This document shows, in pieces, positions 12,656 to 23,242 of a stretch of DNA of 64,000 nt. Source of the DNA: Eukaryota sp. TZLM1-RC (Eukaryota; Metamonada: BaSk clade). The stretch covers positions 1,525,801 through 1,589,800 of the forward strand of contig JAUPSS010000004.1 of assembly GCA_040285825.1 (NCBI GenBank), written 5' to 3'. Within the stretch, counting starts at the first letter, position 1. The number at the start of each line of letters is the position of its first letter. The position numbers and the translations under genes were made by a program. The notes below the pieces were generated by a model that saw only the letters and a program-made list of their open reading frames with translations, ran no database searches and was not told the origin of the DNA.

Positions 12656-13249
12656 TCATCCAATTGATTTTGGTTCTGTTGATTTGTTTTTGTATAAACA
12701 CGAATCAAAGATTTCTAGTTATAGCATTTGCTGGTGTTGTTTCACAGTGATGACCATTATGGTCTAAAATTGTGGATTTTACAAAAGGTTCTTTGTTTTA
12801 TACAAATTGATTCAAAATCATCCAAATGAGATCAGACCACAAAAATGGCGAAACGTGAAATGGGGGTCAGGAAATGAAAGAAATTTTCATTTTTTCATCC
12901 CATTTCGAAAAGTACTTGCTATTTGATCATTTTCAATTGATTGTTTTAAATAATTTATGAAAATGTGAAAACAGCTCAATTGTTCATGTTGAACAAAATT
13001 TTGGTGTTGTATGTAAGCCTTAATGGAAACATTAAATTTTACTACACGTGTCGAATTTTATGGGAAATCATTTTTGATTGAAAATTTAAATTGACACATC
13101 AATAAGATTTGATTACATTTATCAGGATGTAATGGATCTTTATGGAAAGCACAAATGATCAACATTGATACAATCATATTTGATTGATTTCACAAAAGGT
13201 AACATTTATGAACTTTTCTGGTTTTTTAATCGGAATGTTTTATTGTTGA
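12656..13249 (+). promoter_or_regulatory. Single-copy 5' flank of 18S: presumed Pol I promoter and 5' ETS (unit 1)
   Basis: About 594 bp present once per unit and conserved in all three units, immediately upstream of 18S. The precursor start cannot be fixed by eye because Pol I promoters have no shared metazoan consensus. Visible structure: a GACCAT-T-ATGGTC dyad (12752-12764), an AAATGAAA/TTTCATTT hairpin (12872-12892) and a TTGTTCA-TGT-TGAACAA hairpin (12980-12996). The part nearest 18S must be transcribed as 5' ETS. The promoter could lie in this block or further up in Cf. Confidence 0.6.
12752..12764. promoter_or_regulatory. GACCAT/ATGGTC dyad upstream of 18S (unit 1)
   Basis: Perfect 6-bp arms around one T, about 490 bp before 18S. 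Conserved at 24628-24640 and 60756-60768, and absent from the ordinary C modules. It is a candidate site for a dimeric factor in the promoter region; function inferred. Confidence 0.4.
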
Positions 13250-14338
13250 TACCTGGTTGATCCTGCCAGTAGGCATATGCTTGTCTCAAAGATTAAGCCA
13301 TGCATGTCTAAGTTCAGGAGTTTTCTCCGAAACAGCGAATGGCTCATTAAATCAGTGATAATTTATTTGATAGTACTTACTACTTGGATAACCGTGGTAA
13401 TTCTAGAGCTAATACATGCAGCAAATACTTCTTTTGAAGTATGCATTTATTAGATACAAAACCAATCCTGGCAACAGGTCTTTGGTGAATCATAATAACT
13501 ATGCTGATCGCATGTCTTCGGACAGCGACATATCATTTAAATCACTGCCCTATCAACTAAATCGTAAGGTAGTGGCTTACGATGGTGATGACGGGTAACG
13601 GGGAATTAGGGTTTGATTCCGGAGAGGGAGCCTGAGAAATGGCTACCACATCCAAGGAAGGCAGCAGGCGCGAAAATTACCCAATCTCATTACGAGGAGG
13701 TAGTGACAAAAAATAACAATACTGGGCTCTTTTGAGTTCGTAATTGGAATGAGTACAACTTAAAACCTTTAACGAGGAGCTACTAGAGGGCAAGTCTGGT
13801 GCCAGCAGCCGCGGTAATTCCAGCTCTAGTAGTGTATCTTAAAATTGCTGCGTTTAAATCGTCCGTAGTTGAATCTCAGAATTTGCGTATCTTCAGGTTT
13901 TCCTGTTGGTAAACAGATTCTTCTGTCTGAGGACACTAGTCATTTGCTTCGGCGGTGGCTATTGAATTCAGACCGTTTACTTTGAAAAAATTAGAGTGTT
14001 CAAAGCAGGCTTTATGCAATTGAATAACTTAGCATGGAATAATAGAATAGGACTTTGGTTCTGTTTTATTGGTTTTGAGAACTAGAGTAATGATTAAAAG
14101 GGACAGTTGGGGGCATTAGTACTCCGGTGTCAGAGGTGAAATTCTTGGATTGCCGGATGACTAACTACTGCGAAAGCATTTGCCAAAGATGTTCTCATTA
14201 ATCAAGGTCGAAAGTTGGGGGATCGAAGACGATTAGACACCGTCGTAGTCTCAACCATAAACTATGCCGACTAGGGATTAGTAGGCGTTAAATACGACCC
14301 TATTAGCACCTTATGGGAAACCATAAGTTCTTGGGTAA

Positions 14339-14397
<59 letters not shown>

Positions 14398-14846
14398 TTG
14401 TGGAGCCTGCGGCTTAATCTGACTCAACACGGAGAAACTTACCAGGTCCAGACGTGATAAGGATTGACAGATTGATAGCTCTTTCATGATCTTACGGTTA
14501 GTGGCGCATGGCCGTTCTTAGTTGGTGGAGTGATTTGTCTGGTTAATTCCGATAACGAACGAGATCTAAATTGCTAACTAGTTTTATTCTATTTTCGGAT
14601 AGTTTGAACTTCTTAGCGAGACTGCTGTGGTTTTACACAGAGGAAGGTTTAGGCAATAACAGGTCTGTGATGCCCTTAGATGTTCTGGGCCGCACGCGCG
14701 CTACAATGGTAGGTACAACGAGTTTGTCCTTAACCGAAAGGTTTGGGTAATCTTGTGAATACCTATCTTGACTGGGATAGATCCTTGCAATTATGGGTCT
14801 TGAACGAGGAATAACTTGTAAGTGCATGTCATCAGCATGCGCTGAA

Positions 14847-14892
<46 letters not shown>

Positions 14893-15032
14893 GATGTTGA
14901 GGTGAAATGTTTGGACTCAATGGGTTAAGCTGCAAAGCAAGACTTGTTGGGAAAATTCAGTGAATCTTTGCATCTAGAGGAAGGAGAAGTCGTAACAAGG
15001 TATCCGTAGGTGAACCTGCGGATGGATCATTG
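13250..15032 (+). rRNA. 18S small-subunit rRNA, unit 1 (complete)
   Basis: RNA of the 40S ribosomal subunit. The 5' end is placed at TACCTGGTTGATCCTGCCAG and the 3' end at GGATCATTG, giving 1783 nt, typical for a metazoan 18S. Universal landmarks are in order: GTGCCAGCAGCCGCGGTAAT (530 loop, about 13800), GAGGTGAAATTCTTGGAT (about 14134), AAACTTAAAGGAATTGACGG (about 14365), GGGCCGCACGCGCGCTACAA (about 14687), TGTACACACCGCCCGTCGC (about 14861), GTCGTAACAAGGTATCCGTAGG near the end and the GTGAACCTGCGGATGGATCA tail. Some core positions deviate from the usual metazoan form (CACCAGTTGTGGAGCC, AATCTGACTCAACACGGAGA), so this is a fast-evolving lineage. Unit 2 looks identical through the 18S; unit 3 differs slightly. 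Open frames on both strands here are by-products of the rRNA. Confidence 0.98.
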
Positions 15033-15130
15033 TCGTTTGTGAGCTTGGCTTGCCAAGTTTCACTTTAACTGAAACCTAATACCGAACCAACCCTTTTTAT
15101 TATAAAAACTAATAGTTTCTATGAAACATC
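15033..15130 (+). other. ITS1 (unit 1)
   Basis: Transcribed spacer between 18S and 5.8S, removed during processing. At about 98 nt it is very short for an animal. It contains a small hairpin (CTTGGC, TT, GCCAAG at about 15043-15056) and an AT-rich TTTTTATTATAAAAAC stretch. Confidence 0.9.
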
Positions 15131-15293
15131 CAACTTTCAGTGATGGATGTCTCGGCTCCTTTATCGATGAAGAACGCAGCGAATTGCGATACGTAATGTG
15201 AATTGCAGAATCTGTGAATCATCGAAACTTTGAACGCAAATGGTAGTTCTTTAGAGCTTCGGCTTTATTGAACTATACTTGAATCAGCGTCGT
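15131..15293 (+). rRNA. 5.8S rRNA (unit 1)
   Basis: RNA of the 60S subunit that pairs with the 28S 5' end. It starts at CAACTTTCAGTGATGGATGT, contains the conserved CGATGAAGAACGCAGC and GAATTGCAGAATCTGTGAATCATC blocks, and ends near GAATCAGCGTCGT: about 163 nt, the usual size. The 3' half is diverged (ATGGTAGTTCTTTAGAGC). Mature ends may be off by a few bases. Confidence 0.95.
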
Positions 15294-15452
15294 CTTTTAT
15301 TTTTCCATTTCGGATAATTGGAATTGAAGGTTACTTCTTTTCTTAAATAATCAAATATATGATTGACTTTTGTCAACATTTATTGTTGAAGGCAACTTTT
15401 ACATTAATTGACGACTCATCTCTTTCATATATTGTCTTTTTAGACATCATTT
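15294..15452 (+). other. ITS2 (unit 1)
   Basis: About 159 nt of AT-rich transcribed spacer between 5.8S and 28S, with a TTGAC-TTTT-GTCAA hairpin near 15364. Unit 2 has one T fewer in the run at about 15437; unit 3 has longer T runs. Confidence 0.9.
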
Positions 15453-15799
15453 CGACCTGATTTCAAGTAAGATCACCCCCTGGACTTAAGCATATCAATA
15501 AGGGGAGGAAAAGAAAATAACTATGATTTCCTTAGTAGCGGCGAGCGAACAGGAAAAAGCTCAAGACTGAATCTTTATGATCTTTAGATTGTGAAGAGTT
15601 GTAGTCTATGGAAACCAGTATTCGGTTCTCGATGTATAAGTCCTTTGGAAAGGGTATCATGGAAGGTGAAAATCCTGTAAATGACATCGAAGTAATTGAT
15701 TCACTACTGATTTTCCGAGAGTCGCGCTGTTTGGGAATGCAGCGTTAAATGTGGGGTAAGTTTCCCATAAAGCTAAATATAAAAGGAGACCGATAGTTC

Positions 15800-15830
<31 letters not shown>

Positions 15831-16671
15831 TCTGAAGAGAGAGTTAAAAGTACCTGAAATCACTGAAAGGATAAGCGATTGGAACTTGATATTGATAGCT
15901 TCGGCTGTCTTGCGTTGGAGTGATTTTGAAAATTGAGTGATTGTGGGGAAGGTAGCTATAATGAACTTCGGTTTATTGTAGTGTTATAGCCTCATAAATT
16001 GTTCTTTTTTAAGAATCAGGAATACGGTTTTACCGAGACTCCAACATAAAAGGTTCAATTGTCCCGTCTTGAAACACGGACCAAGGAGTGTATCTCTTCT
16101 GCAAGTCGTAGGGTGTAAAAACCTGAAGGCGAAATGAAAGTAATTTTATGAGGGGAAGTTTCTACTGCACCCTCAACCAGTCCTTGCAAAGGGATCTGAG
16201 TATGAGCAGAATGGATACGACCCGAAAGCCGCTGAACTATGCCTGAATAGGATGAAGCCAGGGGAAACTCTGGTGGAAGTCCGTAGCGATGTTGACGTGC
16301 AAATCACTCGTCAAATTTGGGTATAGGGGCGAAAGACTCATCGAAGCGGCTAGTAGCTGGTTACGTTCGAAGTTTCCCCAGGATAGCTGGAGCTTGTTTT
16401 AGTTTTGTCCGGTAAAGCTAATGATTAGAGGTACTAGGGACGCAATGTCCTTAGCCTATTCTCAAACTTTAAATGGGCAAGATTTGTGATGATACTTAAG
16501 TGATCGTTGCAATTGAATAATAGCTCTAAGTGGGCCATTTTTGGTAAGCAGAACTGGCGATGTGGGATGCTCCAAAAGACATGTTAAGGTGCCTAAGTGT
16601 GCACTCATTTAGACCCCAGAAAAGGTGTTGGTTGATATTGACAGCAGGACGGTGGCCATGGAAGTCGGAAT

Positions 16672-16705
<34 letters not shown>

Positions 16706-17615
16706 TCAACTAGCCCTGAAAATTGATGGCGCTAAAGTGTGCCACCTATACATGTCCATTAATTCATTTTATGAGTTAATGTGTAGAACGTCGTGGGGGT
16801 TGCGTAGAAGGTTCATTGTGAAATGGACTGGAGCAGCCTCTAGTGCAGATCTTGGTGGTAGTAGCAAATAAACAAGTTGGAATCTTGTTGACCGAAGTGG
16901 AGTAGGGTTCCATGGTAAAGGTATTCTGCCATGGGTTAGTCGGTCCTAAGGCACAGGTTAACTCTTTGAGAGGGGGCTTTTATAGCTCCGTCCTGTCGAA
17001 AGGGAAGCAGGTTAATATTCCTGCACCAGCAGTGGGTGTTCGTGGTAACACAATCGAATCTAGAGATGTCGGGGAGGATCCTGGGAAGAGTTATCTTTTC
17101 TTATTAACTGTCTATTGTCCATGGAATCTGTTTAACAGGAGAAGTGGATATAAGATAGGAAGAGCATTACGTTTTTGTAATGTCCGGTGTATTCTCAACG
17201 GCCCTTGAAAATCTAGAGGAGTAATCACTTCATTGTTGTCCGTACCGATAACCGCATCAGGTCTCCAAGGTGTGTAGCCTCTGGTCTATAGAAGAACGTA
17301 GGTAAGGGAAGTCGGCAAAATAGATCCGTAACTTCGGGATAAGGATTGGCTCTAGGGGCCTTGTGTAAGAGCCCTAGTGGTGACGCACTGAGCGTTGATG
17401 TGATTGGCAACAATTGCGTTGATGCGAGGTGTTGATCCATTGGGATTACTTTTATGCAATTAAAGGTCAACCTAGAACTGTAACGGACAAAGGGAACCCG
17501 ACTGTTTAATCGAAACAAAGCTTTCTGATGGCCGGAAACGGTGTTGACAGAAAGTGATTTCTGCTCAGTGCTCTGAATGTCATTGTGAAGAGATTCAATC
17601 AAGCACGGGTAAACA

Positions 17616-17660
<45 letters not shown>

Positions 17661-17661
17661 C

Positions 17662-17694
<33 letters not shown>

Positions 17695-17716
17695 GTTCCC
17701 ACTGTCCCTACCTACC

Positions 17717-17752
<36 letters not shown>

Positions 17753-17758
17753 TAATTC

Positions 17759-17796
<38 letters not shown>

Positions 17797-18155
17797 TGAT
17801 ATTGTGAACCGATTCAGGAGGTGTAGCGTACAGGGGAGTAGATTTATCTACGCCAATGAAACACCCTGACTCTTGACATTGGTTTGCTAACTTAATTAAT
17901 CCGAAACAGGTTTCCTGTTTCAAGATTTAAGTGTCTTCGGATACGATCGGATTTAAGGACATTGTCAGATGGGGAGTTTGGCTGGGGCGGCACATCTCCA
18001 AAATAATAACGGAGGTGTCCTAAGGTGAGCTCAATGAGAACAGAAATCTCATGTAGAACATAAGGGTAAAAGCTCACTTGATTTTGATTTTCAGTATGAA
18101 TACAAACCAAGAAATTGTGGCCTAACGATCCTTTAACTATAAGAAACTTTTAGCT

Positions 18156-18198
<43 letters not shown>

Positions 18199-18300
18199 AG
18201 CCAAGCGTTCATAGCGACGTTGCTTTTTGATTCTTCGATGTCGGCTCTTCCTATCATTGAGAAGCAGAATTCTCAAAGCGTTGGATTGTTCACCCATTAA

Positions 18301-18356
<56 letters not shown>

Positions 18357-18683
18357 AATAATTGTCATCCTAATAGTAAAGCAACCCAGTACGAGAGGAA
18401 CCGTTGTTCCGCATAATTGGTATTTACGCTTATCTGAAAAGATATTGGTGTGAAGCTAACATGCGTTGGATTATAGCTGAACGCCTCTAAGCTAGTATCC
18501 AACCTAGAAAGGATGATATATTGACCTGCAAATTTAATCGATAAAGATTAGGATTGTGTTTACACAGTCCCAATATCTCATCAGTGGGATTGATGTTTAG
18601 TCTAAGTACTATTCATTGATCATTGAAACTATGAAGATTCGCAGGATCATGAAACCTTGGCAGACGACCAAGATACGGAACTC
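15453..18683 (+). rRNA. 28S large-subunit rRNA, unit 1 (complete)
   Basis: Main RNA of the 60S subunit, about 3231 nt, compact for an animal because the divergent domains are small. The 5' end is placed at CGACCTGATTTCAAGTAAGA. Landmarks: CTTAAGCATATCAATAAGGG (about 15485), CCGTCTTGAAACACGGACCA (about 16065), TCTTAAGGTAGCCAAATGCC (about 17636), GTTACCACAGGGATAACTGG (peptidyl-transferase region, about 18171), the sarcin-ricin loop AGTACGAGAGGAACCG (about 18389) and GCTGAACGCCTCTAAG (about 18476). The 3' end is set where module A sequence begins (ATTGCTGTAAG at 18684) and may be tens of bases out. The R2-type insertion site is intact. The D7a region is reduced to a short AU-rich hairpin (16757-16781). 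Open frames inside on both strands are by-products. Confidence 0.96.
16757..16781 (+). other. 28S D7a hairpin, possible hidden-break site
   Basis: CATTAATTCA and TGAGTTAATG pair (one U.G) around a TTTTA loop in the D7a position of 28S. In many protostomes the 28S is cut in a U/A-rich D7a loop. The cut here is inferred only from position and composition. Confidence 0.35.
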
Positions 18684-19117
18684 ATTGCTGTAAGTGTAAG
18701 AGTATCGTTTTTGATACGATTTACTGAGGCTCATATGAAGTTCCTAGTTTCGTATATTGACCAATGGTTGTTTATTACAATCATTGGTCAAATCTTTAAA
18801 GTCCATTTTGGGACAATTAATATAACAATTGTGGTGTTAAAGTCCGTGCTATGGTCATTTGAGTAGTCATTGGTTTGATTGGTTGAATGGTCATTGGTAT
18901 GATTAGATGAGTTGCATGTAGTCTTTATGTACTAGATGTGATCAACTTGTGATCAAACTTTGTGTGAAATTGTGTGTGAGTAATGTTGGCTATGTGTTAC
19001 TTGATCAGTACAAACTCATGATTACATTTTCAATTGATTTTGTATATATTTGAATTAATTGAGTTTATTAATTTTTAAACATTAAATTGTAAAAAAAGTA
19101 AAAAATCAAAAAGTATA
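18684..19117 (+). repeat. Module A, only copy in IGS1 (28S 3' flank / 3' ETS)
   Basis: Follows the 28S gene directly and matches the IGS0 A repeat up to AAAGTATA at 19117, about 25 bp short of a complete copy. A 4-nt GGAG filler and a truncated C follow. Small private changes (TCAATTGATTTTG, GAGTTTATTAA) mark this copy. Confidence 0.9.
18757..18791 (+). promoter_or_regulatory. 3' ETS stem-loop after unit 1
   Basis: TTGACCAATGGTTG, loop TTTATTA, CAATCATTGGTCAA, beginning 74 nt after the assigned 28S end. In several eukaryotes an RNase III-type enzyme cleaves a 3' ETS stem-loop to start pre-rRNA processing; the equivalent role here is inferred. The 7-nt loop is not the yeast Rnt1 tetraloop type. 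Confidence 0.5.
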
Positions 19118-19121
19118 GGAG

Positions 19122-20267
19122 AAGAAGTTTTTCTTTTTTTTATTAAACATAAATAAAAAATAAGTTTAAAATTTCATAAATTCAACAAACACTTTTCTTG
19201 CAAATTCAGTACACGAAACTAGATGCTCTATTGATCAAAAATACTGCACCAAAAAAGCTAAAACAATTTGTCATAGTTTTCATTTGAAATCCCCATTTCT
19301 TATATGACAAAAAAACTCCACACTTGACAATAAATCTTTGAATTGTAATATCCATATGAGTGTTTCAAACGCTGTTGAATGTTATTGTGTTTTCACACTT
19401 TCTGTGAAAACATGCTTATGCACAAGTGATACAAGGCAGGTTTGATACATGAAGAAATGATTTATGTATTCTGTTTCAATGGCAATCTTGAAAACAATAG
19501 TGTTGGCAGAAAAGATGATGTATGTACTGAAAAGAATACTGTCCAGGAAAACTTTATTATGATAGAGTCTTCATCAAAAAGAAAGTACAACGGTGAAGAC
19601 ATCAAGCCAATCCATGAACAATTGAGATCAAAAGAGTGATTGAGTCAAACGAAACACTGACAATAACCGATAGGTAAAAGATTTACGGAATAGAAATCCA
19701 AAATGCGCTAGGCAAGGCTGCTGCACTGATGGCAATCGTGATGCCTACCCTTCTGCCCCCGAAGAATCATGGCACTAAGAGTATAATGTGTTTAAAGTAA
19801 CAGACGCATCCCAAAGTCGGAGTACGGAAATGAAAAAAACCGCAGAAGGTTGCTCAGGTTGGAAGATCAGATTTTGGGTCTGGTTTCAAACTTCAGATTT
19901 TCCAATTTTGACATTGGAATTTTTACCAACCCTTAATGCAATTAATTTTTGGTTTTTGCTTTCCTGTTTTCTGCATGTGTTTGTATATGGCAACGGTAAC
20001 GCTAATTTCTGTACGATTATCATTCTTTTGATTAGATTAGTATTTCTTTCAAAATTTTTGAGCTTTATGCATCATTGAAACCAATGTTCATGTCATTGAT
20101 CTGATTTAAATTCTTTTGTTGATAATCCTTTTGCAATTGTTGTGACAATTTATACATGGTTATCTTGCCTTTAAAAAAATCGAAACGAATGGCGCAATTT
20201 ACAGGAGAAGTTTTCAATTTATGAATAGCACCACTGGTTTTTGATCACATTTTTTTGGTGTAAAAAA
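19122..20267 (+). repeat. Module C, 5' truncated (IGS1 copy 1)
   Basis: Begins at AAGAAGTTTTTC, lacking the anchor and the ATTGATAA left border that other C modules have, because it is joined directly to module A. It contains the remnant frame 19442-19639, the 18-nt segment and a beta tail. Confidence 0.85.
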
Positions 20268-22073
20268 ACATTGTTGCGTGAACTTTTACATTGATAAAGA
20301 AAAATTATTTTTACTTTTGTTATTTGACAGAAACAAAAAATAAATTTTTAAAAAAATTTACAGTTTCACTTTCATTTTTGAATGTATTCTAAAAACAGAT
20401 ATCATTTTTTTGACTTGAAACAAAAGGTGATCGTTTGTATATGGCAACGGTAACGCTATTTTCTGCACGATTATCATTCTTTTGATTAGGTCAGTATCTT
20501 TTTCAAAATTTATGAGCTTTATACATCATTAAAACCAATGTTCATGTCATTCATTTGATTTGAATTCCTTTGTTGATAATCTTTTTACAACATTTGCGAC
20601 AATTTAAACATGGTTATCTTGCCTTTAAAAAAATGGGAAACGAATGGCGCATTTTACAAGAGAAGTTTTCAAGTTTATAAATACAGCATGTGTTCTTGAT
20701 CACATTTTGGTGTAGAAAAACATTGTTGCATGAACTTTTTACATTGATAAAGAAAAATTATTTTTACTTTTTGTTATTTCACAGAAACAAAAAAAATAAA
20801 TTCCAAAAAAAATTTACAATTTCACTTTCATTTTGAATGTATTCTAGAAACAGATATCGTTTGTTTGATTTGAATCAAAAGGTGATCGTTTGTATATGGC
20901 AACGGTAACGCTATTTTTCTGCACGATTATCATTCTTTTGATTAGGTCAGTATCTTTTCAAAAATTTATGAGCTTTATACATCATTAAAACCAATGTTCA
21001 TGTCATTCATTTGATTTGAATTCCTTTGTTGATAATCTTTTTACAACATTTGCGACAATTTATACATGGTTATCTTGCCTTTGAAAAAAATGGGAAACGA
21101 ATGGCGCATTTTACAAGAGAAGTTTTCAAGTTTATAAATACAGCATGTGTTCTTGATCACATTTTTGGTGTAAAAAAACATTGTTGCGTGAACTTTTTAC
21201 ATTGATAAAGAAAATTATTTTACTTTTGTTATTTCACAGAAACAAAAAATAAATTCCAAAAAATTTACAATTTCACTTTCATTTTTGAATGTATTCTAGA
21301 AACAGATATCGTTTGTTTGATTTGAATCAAAAGGTGATCGTTTGTATATGGCAACGGTAACGCTATTTTTCTGCACGATTATCATTCTTTTGATTAGGTC
21401 AGTATCTTTTCAAAATTTAAGAGCTTTATACATCATTAAAAACCAATGTTCATGTCATTCATTTGATTTGAATTCCTTTGTTGATAATCTTTTACAACAT
21501 TTGCAACAATTTATACATGGTTATCTTGCCTTTAAAAAATGGGAAACGAATGGCGCATTTTACAAGAGAAGTTTTCAAGTTTATAAATACAGCATGTGTT
21601 CTTGATCACATTTTTGGTGTAGAAAAACATTGTTGCATGAACTTTTACATTGATAAAGAAAATTATTTTACTTTTGTTATTTCACAGAAACAAAAAAATA
21701 AATTCCAAAAAATTTACAATTTCACTTTCATTTTGAATGTATTCTAGAAACAGATATCGTTTGTTTGATTTGAATCAAAAAGGTGATCGTTTGTATATGG
21801 CAACGGTAACGCTATTTTCTGCACGATTATCATTCTTTTTGATTAGGTCAGTATCTTTTCAAAATTTATGAGCTTTATACATCATTAAAACCAATGTTCA
21901 TGTCATTCATTTGATTTGAATTCCTTTGTTGATAATCTTTTACAACATTTGCGACAATTTATACATGGTTATCTTGCCTTTGAAAAATGGAAACGAATGG
22001 CGCATTTTACAAGAGAAGTTTTCAAGTTTATAAATACAGCATGTGTTCTTGATCACATTTTGGTGTAAAAAAA
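20268..22073 (+). repeat. Module B x4 (IGS1)
   Basis: Anchors at 20268, 20720, 21178 and 21627. Periods of 447-458 bp are longer than elsewhere because many A and T runs are one or two bases longer. The first copy has the variant head that always follows a beta tail. Same B4-C-B-Cf order as the end of IGS0. Confidence 0.85.
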
Positions 22074-23242
22074 ACATTGTTGCGTGAACTTTTACATTGA
22101 TAAAGAAGTTTTTCTTTTTTTATTAAACATAAATAAAAAATAAGTTTAAAATTTCATAAATTCAACAAACACTTTTCTTGCAAATTCAGTACACGAAACT
22201 AGATGCTCTATTGATCAAAAATACTGCACCAAAAAAGCTAAAACAATTTGTCATAGTTTTCATTTGAAATCCCCATTTCTTATATGACAAAAAAACTCCA
22301 CACTTGACAATAAATCTTTGAATTGTAATATCCATATGAGTGTTTCAAACGCTGTTGAATGTTATTGTGTTTTCACAATTTCTGTGAAAACATGCTTATG
22401 CACAAGTGATACAAGGCAGGTTTGATACATGAAGAAATGATTTATGTATTCTGTTTCAATGGCAATCTTGAAAACAATAGTGTTGGCAGAAAAGATGATG
22501 TATGTACTGAAAAGAATACTGTCCAGGAAAACTTTATTATGATAGAGTCTTCATCAAAAAGAAAGTACAACGGTGAAGACATCAAGCCAATCCATGAACA
22601 ATTGAGATCAAAAGAGTGATTGAGTCAAACGAAACACTGACAATAACCGATAGGTAAAAGATTTACGGAATAGAAATCCAAAATGCGCTAGGCAAGGCTG
22701 CTGCACTGATGGCAATTGTGAAGCCTACCCTTCTGCCCCAAAGAATCATGGCACTAAGAGTATAATGTGTTTGAAGTTACAGACGCATCCCAAAGTCGGA
22801 GTACGGAAATGAGAAAAACCGCAGAAGGTTGCTCAGGTTGGAAGATCAGATTTTGGGTCTGGTTTCAAACTTCAGATTTTCCAATTTTGACATTGGAATT
22901 TTACCAACCCTTAATGCAATTAATTTTGGTTTTGCTTTCCTGTTTTCTGCATGTGTTTGTATATGGCAACGGTAACGCTAATTTCTGTACGATTATCATT
23001 CTTTTGATTAGATTAGTATTTCTTTCAAAATTTTGAGCTTTATGCATCATTGAAACCAATGTTCATGTCATTGATCTGATTTAAATTCTTTTGTTGATAA
23101 TCCTTTTTGCAATTGTTGTGACAATTTATACATGGTTATCTTGCCTTTAAAAAAAATCGAAACGAATGGCGCAATTTACAGGAGAAGTTTTCAATTTATG
23201 AATAGCACCACTGGTTTTTGATCACATTTTTGGTGTAGAAAA
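22074..23242 (+). repeat. Module C (IGS1 copy 2)
   Basis: Full-length with remnant frame 22422-22619, the 18-nt segment and a beta tail. The 9-bp inverted repeat has a changed spacer but intact arms. Confidence 0.85.

Noticed and set aside
14633-14935. 100-codon antisense frame in 18S, repeated at 26508-26810 and shortened at 62684-62941
   Set aside because: It lies wholly within conserved 18S sequence and its reading changes with a 2-nt rRNA difference in unit 3; it is a by-product of rRNA conservation.
17225-17602. 125-codon antisense frame in 28S (also 29100-29477), with other frames on both strands at 16560-17208, 17708-18110 and in unit 2
   Set aside because: All lie inside 28S core sequence; antisense-28S frames are a common source of false proteins in databases.
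18657-18866. 69-codon frame across the 28S end and the first A unit (also 30532-30741)
   Set aside because: Starts at TTG, overlaps mature 28S, and covers the stem-loop; no protein-like features.
21342-21747. Small frames through B modules on both strands (HFTREVFKFINTACVLDHIF and its antisense)
   Set aside because: They span repeat borders, change with A/T run length, and occur on both strands over the same bases.
22767-23036. 89-codon frame in module C with a hydrophobic, membrane-like C-terminal half; repeated in many copies
   Set aside because: It has no ATG start (GTG), its second half runs through the T-rich sequence shared with module B, and indels break it in other copies. The hydrophobic stretch is explained by T-rich codons.
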